Assembly: GCA_947305535.1 (NCBI GenBank)
Contig: CAMZDZ010000003.1
Coordinates: forward strand, 1 to 43,390
DNA from: an uncultured Fibrobacter sp.
Lineage (GTDB): Bacteria; Fibrobacterota; Fibrobacteria; Fibrobacterales; Fibrobacteraceae
DNA length: 43,390 nucleotides
Direction of reading: 5' to 3'
Part shown: in pieces, positions 17,376 through 25,874 of the stretch
How the letters are laid out: every line of letters begins with the position of its first letter
Numbering within the stretch: position 1 is the stretch's first letter
Position numbers and translations under genes: made by a program
Notes under the pieces: generated by a model
The model's input: only the letters and a program-made list of their open reading frames with translations
Told to the model about the DNA's origin: nothing
The model's database searches: none

Positions 17376-19025
17376 ATGCTAAAGCAACTTTCGATAAACG
17401 CATTCACCCTGATTTCCCAAGCGGAAGTTCCCTTCCGCGACGGCTTTACCGCCATTACCGGCGAAACCGGTGCCGGCAAGTCCGTACTGCTGAAGGCGCT
17501 CCGCCTCGTCTGCGGCGACAAGGCGCAGGCTTCGCTTGTCCGCAGCGGCGACACCAAGGCCGTCGTCGAGGCCGCGTTCGACATCTCGAGCGAGCCGCAG
17601 GTCAAGAAAATCCTCGACGAGCTCGAAATAGATTCCGACGACGAACTCATCATCCGTCGGGAGATTCTCGAAAACGGCAAGGGTCGCGCCCGCGTGAACG
17701 GGAACATCGTGAGCCAGTCCGACCTGCAGCGCCTCGGTGAAGAGCTGGTGCAGATGCACGGCCAGAGCGAGCAGCTGCTGCTCCGCGACATCAGGACGCA
17801 TGCGCAAATGCTCGACGACTACGCCGGCAACGGCGAACTGCTGAAGGAATACGCCATCCACTGGAACGAGTGGAACCGCATCCAGGCCAAAATCGAAGAG
17901 ACCGAGAAGAGGGCCAAGGAACTCGCCGCGCAAAAGGATTTCCTCAAGTTCCAGTTCGACGAGCTGCAGAAGGCCGCCCTCAAGGAAGGCGAAGAAGAAG
18001 AACTCGAAGAGAGGGTGGGCGCGGCAAGCAAGAGCGAAATCGAGCGCCGCTACCTGAACGACATCCAGGCGATGCTCGGCAACGAGAAGGGAGTCCTGGA
18101 CCAGGCGCGCGTACTGCAGTCGAAGATTCGCGCACTCGCCTCCAAGCTCCCGCAATACGAGACGCAGCTCCAGTCTTTCGAGGAGACCTTCGATCCGTTC
18201 GAATGCTGCTGCAAGGAACTGCTCCGACTGAGTCCGTCCAGGACCATGAGCGAAGCCGACATCGACAAGGCGAACGCGCGCATCGCCCTCATACAGAAAC
18301 TCAAGCGGAAATACCGCACGGACGTCCCCGGGCTCATCGCTCTGACCGCCCAGCGCAAGGAAGAGCTCGAATGCCTCGAGAACCTGGACGCCGACCTCGA
18401 CGAGCTCGCCAAGCAGGCGGAAGGCGCCCATGCCGCGCTGGAGCGCGGCGCGGCAAGGCTCACGGAGAGCCGTGCCGATGCGGCTCGGCGGTTCGACAGC
18501 GCTGTCGAAGGGTTCCTGCGCGAACTCGGCATGCCCAAGGCCTCGTTCAAGACGTCCATCGCCGCCCAGCCGCTGGGCGCCACCGGAGCCGACAGGATCG
18601 AGTTCCTGCTCGCCCCGAACCCCGGCGAAGGCGAAAAGACCCTGCAGAAGGCAGTCTCCGGCGGCGAACTCAGCCGCGTGCTCCTCGCCATCAAGAGCGT
18701 CATGGCCGAACTGGACCGCGTCCCGCTGCTGATTTTCGACGAGGTGGACTCCGGCATCAGCGGAGAAGTCGGCAACAAGATCGGCGAAGCGCTGCGCAAT
18801 TTGGGCAAGCACCACCAGGTCCTGACGATCACCCACCTGCACCAGGTAGCCAGCCGAGCACAAAATCAACTCGCTGTGAGCAAAAAAGAAGAGGACGGTC
18901 GCACATTTACCTCCGTGAAAGAGCTAGATTATGAGGGTCGTGTTCAGGAACTGGTCCGCATGCTCGGAGGCGAGTCCGAGACCGTCCGGGAACACGCAAG
19001 GCAACTTCTGGAGGCGAACAAGTGA
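17376..19025 (+). CDS. recN: DNA repair protein RecN
   Basis: 549 residues, normal length. Walker A GETGAGKS (29-36), two coiled-coil arms, the ABC signature SGGELSRVLLAIKSVM and Walker B LLIFDEVDSGISG (near 450) identify this SMC-like ATPase, which acts early in double-strand-break repair. No Shine-Dalgarno precedes the ATG; TAGTTTAGTATAAC ends next to it, again suggesting a very short leader. Its last four bases overlap the GTG start of the phosphatidyltransferase gene. Confidence 0.95.
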   Translation: MLKQLSINAFTLISQAEVPFRDGFTAITGETGAGKSVLLKALRLVCGDKAQASLVRSGDTKAVVEAAFDISSEPQVKKILDELEIDSDDELIIRREILENGKGRARVNGNIVSQSDLQRLGEELVQMHGQSEQLLLRDIRTHAQMLDDYAGNGELLKEYAIHWNEWNRIQAKIEETEKRAKELAAQKDFLKFQFDELQKAALKEGEEEELEERVGAASKSEIERRYLNDIQAMLGNEKGVLDQARVLQSKIRALASKLPQYETQLQSFEETFDPFECCCKELLRLSPSRTMSEADIDKANARIALIQKLKRKYRTDVPGLIALTAQRKEELECLENLDADLDELAKQAEGAHAALERGAARLTESRADAARRFDSAVEGFLRELGMPKASFKTSIAAQPLGATGADRIEFLLAPNPGEGEKTLQKAVSGGELSRVLLAIKSVMAELDRVPLLIFDEVDSGISGEVGNKIGEALRNLGKHHQVLTITHLHQVASRAQNQLAVSKKEEDGRTFTSVKELDYEGRVQELVRMLGGESETVREHARQLLEANK

Positions 19026-20176
19026 CGAACAAGGCATCTGGCGTAAGGCTCCGCAGCAGGATATGGAGCATTCTCAGAGCAATCGTTTTCATCTGCGTGA
19101 TTGTGTTCATATGGATGGGCATGGCCAAGACGGCCACGGCCTTTGTCGGTATTGCACTCGTCATGGGCTGGGTAACCCTGTTCCAGCTCCGTTCCCAGGA
19201 AATCGAGAAACCCTACTACAGGCTTTGGCTGAACTTTATCGACGGGCTCCTGCAGTTCAGCGTGATGGCAAGCATCTTCATCCGCGAGCTCATCCTGCAG
19301 GAAAACACGGAAAAACTGCTCGCCGTCGGATGCGCGTTCCTGCTCGCCCGCCTCATTGCGAACAACCTTTTCAACCTCGGCGTCCTGCGCGAAGGCAAGT
19401 CGCTGCCGCGTAAGCGCCGCTGGAGCAAGTTCGCGAACATCGCGGTCACCATCACGATGGGCGTGTACCTGCTCAACCTCGAGGATTACAAGCAAATTTG
19501 CATGGTGGCCTCCATCCTGCTGATGATTGCCTCCACCGTCGCCTACGCCTACTGGTACTACCGCGACCCCGCGCACAGGAAACCGCTCTCCATCGCAAGC
19601 CAGCTCACCATGAGCCGCATCGTGCTCACGCCGTTTTTCCTCTGGGTGTTCTTCTACGACAACGACCTTGACTACAGCAACAACAGCCTCGTCTTCAAGA
19701 GTCTCGCCCTGATCATGGTGCTCGGGTTCATGCTGACCGACTTCCTGGACGGGAAACTCGCCCGTGCCATGGGCGAAGTGAGCACGCTGGGCAAGTACCT
19801 CGACCCGTTCAGCGACAAGATTTCCAACATGACCATCTTCATGTGCTTCATCGCGACAGGTTACGCCCCCGTGTGGATGGTCGCCCTCATCTACTTCCGC
19901 GAATCCAGCGTGGAGACCCTGAGGACGCTCGCCGCAAGCGAAGGGCTTGTGATGCCTGCCCGCCGGAGCGGCAAGTGGAAGACCGCCCTGCAGGGAGTCG
20001 GCATCATCGCCATCCTCGTCGGCGCCCTCGACCCGATGGAAAACATCATCCCCAACTACCAGCAATTCTGGAGCATCTTCCCCACCGCCGTCATGGCATC
20101 CATCATGGCCATCACGATTATCAGCGGCATCGATTATTTCGTCGCGAGCAAGCATATCCTGAAGAAATTCGTCTAG
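19022..20176 (+). CDS. CDP-alcohol phosphatidyltransferase with extra N-terminal membrane half
   Basis: 384 residues from GTG, overlapping recN by 4 nt. The catalytic motif is complete near residues 240-265: D-x2-DG-x2-AR-x8-G-x3-D-x3-D in TDFLDGKLAR...GKYLDPFSDK. Such enzymes join CDP-diacylglycerol to an alcohol (glycerol 3-phosphate in PgsA). The catalytic half starts near LTMSRIVLTPFFLW (about 200); the preceding 195 residues form roughly five hydrophobic helices with no catalytic motif, making the protein about twice PgsA length. Phosphatidylglycerophosphate synthase is the most likely activity, but inositol or serine acceptors are not excluded. Confidence 0.8.
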   Translation: MTNKASGVRLRSRIWSILRAIVFICVIVFIWMGMAKTATAFVGIALVMGWVTLFQLRSQEIEKPYYRLWLNFIDGLLQFSVMASIFIRELILQENTEKLLAVGCAFLLARLIANNLFNLGVLREGKSLPRKRRWSKFANIAVTITMGVYLLNLEDYKQICMVASILLMIASTVAYAYWYYRDPAHRKPLSIASQLTMSRIVLTPFFLWVFFYDNDLDYSNNSLVFKSLALIMVLGFMLTDFLDGKLARAMGEVSTLGKYLDPFSDKISNMTIFMCFIATGYAPVWMVALIYFRESSVETLRTLAASEGLVMPARRSGKWKTALQGVGIIAILVGALDPMENIIPNYQQFWSIFPTAVMASIMAITIISGIDYFVASKHILKKFV

Positions 20177-20251
20177 GATTCAGGCCCGGCGGCAAACCTT
20201 ACAATATGCTTAAATTGCGCGAATTTAGGCATATTTTTTTTACAATCGAAC

Positions 20252-20280
20252 AAAAAGCCTTGCCAAAACGGGGCTTTTTT
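20252..20280 (+). terminator. Rho-independent terminator overlapping the tRNA promoter
   Basis: AAAAAGCCTTG and CGGGGCTTTTT pair (two G-T pairs) across a short loop, with a T tract that runs directly into the -10-like element of tRNA-fMet. It ends the recN-phosphatidyltransferase transcript. Confidence 0.75.
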
Positions 20281-20282
20281 TC

Positions 20283-20290
20283 TATATATG
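20283..20290 (+). promoter_or_regulatory. TATATATG -10-like element of tRNA-fMet
   Basis: T-tract, C, TATATATG, ending 12 nt before the mature tRNA 5' end. The T-tract doubles as the U tract of the preceding terminator. Confidence 0.5.
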
Positions 20291-20302
20291 GGTCTACCTC
20301 GA

Positions 20303-20376
<74 letters not shown>

Positions 20377-20380
20377 CTAC

Positions 20381-20410
20381 AAAAAGGTCCGGATGCTTCC
20401 GGGCCTTTTT
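20381..20410 (+). terminator. Rho-independent terminator after tRNA-fMet
   Basis: AAAAAGGTCCGGA and TCCGGGCCTTTTT form a 13-bp stem with one G-T pair and loop TGCT, starting 5 nt after the tRNA. Confidence 0.85.
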
Positions 20411-20445
20411 GCTTTATATGCTTTTAAATTAATAAATTTTGCGCC

Positions 20446-21483
20446 ATGAACCGCCTAACCGAATCGCAAGCCCTCGACCTTTTCCTGAACGCCCCCCTCG
20501 ACGAGCTCTGCAAGCTCGCCAACGCAGAAAAGGAAGCGCGCCACGGAAAATCCGTGTACTGGGTGAACAACCGCCAGATCAACTACACGAACGTATGCGT
20601 ACTGCACTGCCGGTTCTGCGCTTTTTCCAAGATCAAGAAGGATAGCCCGACCGCCTACGACTGGGACTACCCCACCATCCGCGACAAGGCCGCCGAGGCC
20701 ATCGCGGGCGGCGCAAGGGAGTTGCACATCGTCGGCGGGCTACACCCCGACCATCCCTTCGATTACTACATCGAGATGCTCCGTAAGCTGCGCAGGGAGT
20801 TCCCGGCGGTGAACCTGAAAGCTTTCACGGCGGTCGAAATCTGCCATTTCGCGAAAATTTCGGGACAGAGCCCCGAACAGATCATGGCGACCCTCAAGGA
20901 CGCTGGGCTCGACACGCTCCCCGGCGGCGGCGCCGAGATCCTCGTGCAGAGCGTTAGGGACCAAATCTGCCCGGGCAAGGAAACCGGGGAGGAATGGCTC
21001 GCCGTCCACCGGGCCGCCCACAAGCTGGGCATCCCCACGAACGCGACCATGCTGTTCGGCCATATCGAGAAGCCCGAGGACAGGATCGCCCACATGCGCA
21101 TGCTCCGCGACCTGCAGGACGAGGCCCCCGGATTCTTCGCGTTCATCCCGCTCGTCTATCACCCCGAACACAACGCCCTGCACAAGATTGTCCCCAACAT
21201 CACAAGCCAAGAGGACATCCTGCGCACGGTGGCCGTCGCGAGGCTTTTCCTCGACAACTTCCCCCACATCAAGGCGTACTGGATCCAGATGGGCATAGAA
21301 ACGGCAATGAAGGCGCTCCACGCGGGAGCGTCCGATCTGGACGGGACTATCATCGAAGAAAAAATCACGCACGCAGCAGGCGCAACAGCCCCGGTCGGCA
21401 TGAGCCCGAGCCGGATGCGCGAACTCATCGAGAACGAAGGACTCATTCCCGTCGAAAGGGACGCCAAGTACGAGACGTACTAG
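20446..21483 (+). CDS. mqnE: Aminofutalosine synthase (radical SAM)
   Basis: 345 residues. The radical-SAM cluster motif CVLHCRFC (Cys51, Cys55, Cys58) follows YWVNNRQINYTNV. The stretches ELHIVGGLHPDHPFDYY and NLKAFTAVEI distinguish MqnE from MqnC. MqnE joins 3-[(1-carboxyvinyl)oxy]benzoate to SAM to make aminofutalosine in the futalosine route to menaquinone. Menaquinone as the anaerobic quinone fits fumarate-reducing Fibrobacter. Other mqn genes are not in the window, but the amidohydrolase at 33024 could supply the deaminase step. The stop shares CTAG with the convergent kinase gene. Confidence 0.92.
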   Translation: MNRLTESQALDLFLNAPLDELCKLANAEKEARHGKSVYWVNNRQINYTNVCVLHCRFCAFSKIKKDSPTAYDWDYPTIRDKAAEAIAGGARELHIVGGLHPDHPFDYYIEMLRKLRREFPAVNLKAFTAVEICHFAKISGQSPEQIMATLKDAGLDTLPGGGAEILVQSVRDQICPGKETGEEWLAVHRAAHKLGIPTNATMLFGHIEKPEDRIAHMRMLRDLQDEAPGFFAFIPLVYHPEHNALHKIVPNITSQEDILRTVAVARLFLDNFPHIKAYWIQMGIETAMKALHAGASDLDGTIIEEKITHAAGATAPVGMSPSRMRELIENEGLIPVERDAKYETY

Positions 21484-24400
21484 GTCAGGAACTTGGCCAG
21501 GATGACCTTGAGCTTGTCGAAGTCGACCGGCTTTGTTACGTGCTCGTTCATGCCCGCGTCGAGTGCCGCCTGGCAATCCTCGGCAAACGCGTTCGCCGTC
21601 ATGGCGACAATCGGAATTTCGGCAATCTTCTTGTTCGGCAGCGCGCGGATCCTGCGGGTCGCCTCGTAACCGTCCATGATCGGCATCTGCACATCCATCA
21701 AGATCAGGTCGTAGTCGCCCGGCTTGGCCTTCTTCATCATGTTCAGGGCGACAGAGCCGTCTTCCGCCATGGACACCTCTATGCCGAGGTCCTCGAGGAC
21801 TTCCCTGGAAATCTCGCAGTTCAGCTCGTTGTCCTCGACCAGGAGGATGGACTTGCCCACGAAACACACTTCGGGGTCGTTCTTCACCACGACCTCGTCC
21901 TGCGTGCAGCAGTACTTCGCAATGGTCTTGCGCAAATCGGAGAGGAATACCGGCTTGCTCACAAATCCCGTAACGCCAGCGTTCTTCGCCTCTTCCTCGA
22001 TATCGGCCCAGTCGTACGCCGTAAGGATGAGGATCGGGACGTTCTCCCCGACCATTCGGCGAATGCGGCGAGCCACCTCGATACCGTTCACATCCGGCAT
22101 CAGCCAGTCGATGAAGAACATGCCGAACATGTCGTTGTCCTGGAGGGAATCTTCCGTTCTGAGGACAGCTTCCTTGCCGCTGGCGCACCACTCCAGATGC
22201 ATGCCCAGGTCCTTGAGCATCTTCACAATGCTACGGCAGGCGTTGGTATCGTCGTCCACGACCAGGCAGCGCATCCCCTCGACCTCGGGAATGTGCTCGG
22301 GTTCCATGTGCTGCTTGCCCAGCTTGAAGTCGAAGGATATGACGACTTCGGTGCCGACATTCTCCTCGCTCGTAATCTCGATGTCGCCCCCCATCATGGT
22401 CACGATGTTCTTCGTGATGGCCATGCCGAGACCCGTACCCTGGATTCCCGAAACCGTCGAGGACTTCACGCGGGTGAAGGGATCGTAGATGGTCTTGAGG
22501 AATTCGGCGTTCATGCCGATACCGGTATCCTTTATGCGGAATTCGTACTTGCCGTATCCGGAATCCGTCACCCCTATCTGCAGGATACGCATGGAAACGA
22601 TACCGCCGGCAGGCGTATACTTGATCGCGTTGGAAAGCACATTCAGCAAGACCTGGTTCAGGCGAAGCTTGTCGCAAATGACTTCCTCGTCGCTGACATC
22701 GGCCGAATCGACAAAGAAATCGATTTTCCTCGAACGGATATCCGCCTGGACAATATCCTTGAGCATGTGGATGATGTTGGAAAGGTTTTCCGACTTCTCG
22801 TTCAAGTTCATCTTGCCCGACTCGATGCGGCTCATGTCGAGCACATCGTTGATCAGGGAAAGCAGGTGGTCGGACGACTGGGCGATCTTGCCCAGGTAAT
22901 CCTTGATCTGGTCGCTGTTGTCCAGGTGGGCTTTCGCAAGTTTCGTATAACCGATAATGGCATTCATCGGCGTACGGATGTCGTGACTCATGTTGTTGAG
23001 GAACGTCGTCTTCGCACGGGACGCCGACTTGGCCATCTGTAGCGCCTGCTCCAGCGCTTCCTGCTGCGCCTTTTCCTTGCGGTGGTTTTCGTCGTTATTG
23101 TACACGCCGACAAGCATGCGTCTCTCTTTCATCCAGTTGCCGGAACGCGTCACCTTCATCCTGTACCAGAGAATCCTGTTGTCGATGACGCAGCGGTAAT
23201 CGATGAAGTACGACATCTCCTTCTCGAGACGGTCGAGCATGTCCTGCTTGGTCATGCACTTGAGCATCATCTCCTGGTCATCCCTGTAGATGACCTTCGG
23301 AATGCTGTTGGCGTTCAGCTGGAAGAAATCCTGATTCATCATCTGGTAACCCTTGATTTCTTCCGCGTGGTCGCCATTCTTCGTCGAACAAGTGTACGTC
23401 CCCGTGTCGATGTTCACGTCGTAGATGGAATCGAATTCATCGGAAAGGGTCATGATGCGGCGGATGTTCTCCTGGCGTTCCGCCTCGGCCCTGTACTGCG
23501 CATCAATCTCGATAAAGCCAAGAGCGACCAATTCCGGTTCGACATCCTCGGCTTCTGCCTTCGCGACAGTCAAGCGCGTATACTTGTACACTCCGGAATA
23601 GTTGCGTCTGAAATCGATATTGATGCGCTTCTGCGTCGAAAGACGCTCGCGCAGGTATGACAAATCCATGAACGGTTCAAGGAGTCTCCGGTCGTCCGGA
23701 TGCACAAGTTCCGCAACGAAGCGCCTATAGGACTCCAGCAGGTCGCCGCTTTCAGTAATAATGGCACCCATGTCAGGCTGCACAAAATTGCTGAGCGAAA
23801 GCACGCCGGTCTGCATCGTCTTGAGGTTGATATAATACAGGGCAGTGTAGTCTTCGGAAAGGATATCGATGATTTCCAAGTTCCGTTTCAGTTTTTCCTG
23901 AATTTCCAGCTGCTGCTTGATTTCCTCATCGACGCTATGCAAGCCGATAACAAAGCCCTTTATCTTGGAGCCCACCTTATCGGCAATGAACTTGAGCTGG
24001 TAGAACAGTTCCTGGCCGTTCAAGATAGCCTTGAAGTTCACGTAGTACGTGGACTGTTTCTTTAGATTGGAAAGGATTATGTCGCGGCGCGTCTGCAACA
24101 GGAAGGAATCCCTGTCGGAGTCGGAAACAATGTAGGTCAACAGGAGGTCGAGCCTGTGCTTGAAACTCTTCTCGGTATCCCATCCAGGGATGAGGCGCTT
24201 CAGCTTTTCGCTTTCGCGGTACGTGTCGGCGACATCGTCCTCTTTCTTATCCTGCACTTCGACGTACTGGACGCAGTCAAAGTCGGCCGCCAACGAAGCA
24301 ATCATGCGGTTGCGGCGTTCCAGGTCCTGCCGTTGCTGGTCGGACTTGCGAATTTCGTCGTCCACATTCTCGAGAGTGAAAATCACGTGGTCATGGGCGC

Positions 24401-25679
24401 TGACCGCCTTGTGCGCACGCATCCTGTAGTATTCGGTACGTCCGCGCTGGTCGTTGATCCTGAATTCCACCGACAGCGAGTCACCCGGATTCAAGTCCTC
24501 CGCAAAACGGGACTTGGTCAAAAAGTCCACTACAAGTTCCTGGTCCTCGAACTTGCAATACTCCTGTATCTTCGACTTGGCCCACGTAAAGAAGTTTTCC
24601 TTGCCAGTCTTCATCTCCAGTTTCTGGAACTTCTTGTGCGAGACGAACTCGATGTAGGAGTCGTCCTTCATATTGACGTAGAACAGGTCATCGAAGCTGC
24701 CGCTCAAAGTCGAAAGGATGTCGGAATACTCGCGGTTCTCGGATTCCAAGCGCCTCTTGATATCGCGAATCATCCAGAACAGATAAAGGGCCAGCGCCAA
24801 GATCTCTATCAGGGAAATGATGATAAACACTTTCCGCACAAGCAAAGCCTTCGCCAGCGCACGGTCCTCGTTGATAGCGACAAGCATGGTCCAGTTCTCG
24901 ACTAGCGACGGAATCGAGGACAGGAAGATGACATCCCCGTTCTCGCGCAAGAAGGCAAAGTCGGACGTACGCTTGGCCATCATGTCGGAAATCCACTTGT
25001 CGTACTGGTAGCCGCGTTTCGTCTTTCTCGTGGAGTATTCCGTTATCTTGCTCATCTTCTTGTGGAACGTATCCATGAAGAGGAGACTGTCGCGGCGGTC
25101 AAGAATCAACAGATCCAACCCGTTGTCGTTCACATTGGACTGCGCAAAGAATCCGGGCAGCACATGCAAGTCGATGACCGCAGCCAGGACGCCCACAATT
25201 TCGCCCTTGTGGCGTATCGGGAAGAACTGTTCGGCGACCATCACGCCCGGTCTAAACACGTCCTCGTGAACAGGCGTGATGTAAGGGGACGGGGAAAAAT
25301 ACTTGTTCAGAAGTCCGGCAACCTTGGGATTGTTGCCGCTACCCTTCTCGTAGATGTAGTAACCGTTGCGGCGGTAGACACGGACAGGGGCCTGCAGCGG
25401 GCCAATCCTGACTTCCTGAAGATAGTTCACCACTTCGGGATTGCTGAACGCTTCCACCGAAGTGAACAAATCCGTAATGTTGATGAGGGCGCCCATCTGG
25501 GAACGATAGACGAAGACGAGCCTCGAGTCCGCATTCCGGCCTGTCTGGTGCAAGCTTTCCCAGCAGTCCGCCGTCACCCTATTGGATATGTAGAAAAAGC
25601 CGATTTCAGTAACGCCCAAAAGGAACGCTATTAAAGCGATCGTAATAATGGCATTAAAACTGAAAATCTTACTCTTCAT
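21480..25679 (-). CDS. Hybrid sensor histidine kinase, dCache-like sensor, four PAS-like modules, two receivers
   Basis: 1399 residues. Helix TM1 (8-30), an extracytoplasmic region (about 35-280) resembling a dCache sensor, then TM2 (285-304). Four modules of 120-145 residues follow (about 316-440, 453-590, 598-735, 739-865), each opening with a phrase such as DDLFYVNM, DCVQYVEV, TALYYINL or DSIYDVNI; they look PAS-like. The kinase has H-box NNMSHDIRTPMNAI (His899), N-box NQVLLNVLSNAIKYTP, and DTGIGM and GTGLGMAI ATP-lid motifs. Two receivers carry phosphoacceptors Asp1191 (FIDWLMPD) and Asp1329 (LMDVQMPIMDG). No HPt or output domain, so a separate partner should receive the phosphate. Signal unknown; neighbours give no clue. 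Confidence 0.92.
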   Translation of the reverse strand: MKSKIFSFNAIITIALIAFLLGVTEIGFFYISNRVTADCWESLHQTGRNADSRLVFVYRSQMGALINITDLFTSVEAFSNPEVVNYLQEVRIGPLQAPVRVYRRNGYYIYEKGSGNNPKVAGLLNKYFSPSPYITPVHEDVFRPGVMVAEQFFPIRHKGEIVGVLAAVIDLHVLPGFFAQSNVNDNGLDLLILDRRDSLLFMDTFHKKMSKITEYSTRKTKRGYQYDKWISDMMAKRTSDFAFLRENGDVIFLSSIPSLVENWTMLVAINEDRALAKALLVRKVFIIISLIEILALALYLFWMIRDIKRRLESENREYSDILSTLSGSFDDLFYVNMKDDSYIEFVSHKKFQKLEMKTGKENFFTWAKSKIQEYCKFEDQELVVDFLTKSRFAEDLNPGDSLSVEFRINDQRGRTEYYRMRAHKAVSAHDHVIFTLENVDDEIRKSDQQRQDLERRNRMIASLAADFDCVQYVEVQDKKEDDVADTYRESEKLKRLIPGWDTEKSFKHRLDLLLTYIVSDSDRDSFLLQTRRDIILSNLKKQSTYYVNFKAILNGQELFYQLKFIADKVGSKIKGFVIGLHSVDEEIKQQLEIQEKLKRNLEIIDILSEDYTALYYINLKTMQTGVLSLSNFVQPDMGAIITESGDLLESYRRFVAELVHPDDRRLLEPFMDLSYLRERLSTQKRINIDFRRNYSGVYKYTRLTVAKAEAEDVEPELVALGFIEIDAQYRAEAERQENIRRIMTLSDEFDSIYDVNIDTGTYTCSTKNGDHAEEIKGYQMMNQDFFQLNANSIPKVIYRDDQEMMLKCMTKQDMLDRLEKEMSYFIDYRCVIDNRILWYRMKVTRSGNWMKERRMLVGVYNNDENHRKEKAQQEALEQALQMAKSASRAKTTFLNNMSHDIRTPMNAIIGYTKLAKAHLDNSDQIKDYLGKIAQSSDHLLSLINDVLDMSRIESGKMNLNEKSENLSNIIHMLKDIVQADIRSRKIDFFVDSADVSDEEVICDKLRLNQVLLNVLSNAIKYTPAGGIVSMRILQIGVTDSGYGKYEFRIKDTGIGMNAEFLKTIYDPFTRVKSSTVSGIQGTGLGMAITKNIVTMMGGDIEITSEENVGTEVVISFDFKLGKQHMEPEHIPEVEGMRCLVVDDDTNACRSIVKMLKDLGMHLEWCASGKEAVLRTEDSLQDNDMFGMFFIDWLMPDVNGIEVARRIRRMVGENVPILILTAYDWADIEEEAKNAGVTGFVSKPVFLSDLRKTIAKYCCTQDEVVVKNDPEVCFVGKSILLVEDNELNCEISREVLEDLGIEVSMAEDGSVALNMMKKAKPGDYDLILMDVQMPIMDGYEATRRIRALPNKKIAEIPIVAMTANAFAEDCQAALDAGMNEHVTKPVDFDKLKVILAKFLT

Positions 25680-25711
25680 ATTCCACTCACTAAATGCAGA
25701 CCTATATACGG

Positions 25712-25720
25712 TAAATATAG
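25712..25720 (-). promoter_or_regulatory. CTATATTTA -10-like element of the hybrid kinase
   Basis: On the minus strand ACTATATTTA precedes the kinase ATG (25679) by 32 nt, leaving a leader of about 25 nt. The remaining intergenic DNA to 25860 is AT-rich, with nothing else recognisable. Confidence 0.5.
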
Positions 25721-25860
25721 TCTTATTCTGTAAATAAGATGTTACAAATTCTTTAAATTATTGCCATTTCCGGTTTTTTTTTCATCTTAAGGTAAACAAA
25801 ATTATTCATCGATATTCCCGACAAAAAGCTTTTTTACGCATTTCACGGCAGAAAAAACTT

Positions 25861-25869
25861 TATACATTG
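25861..25869 (+). promoter_or_regulatory. TATACATTG -10-like element close to nfeD
   Basis: TATACATTG ends 5 nt before ATG 25875, a slightly imperfect member of the TAnnTTTR set. No ribosome-binding site is visible. Confidence 0.35.
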
Positions 25870-25874
25870 GTAGC

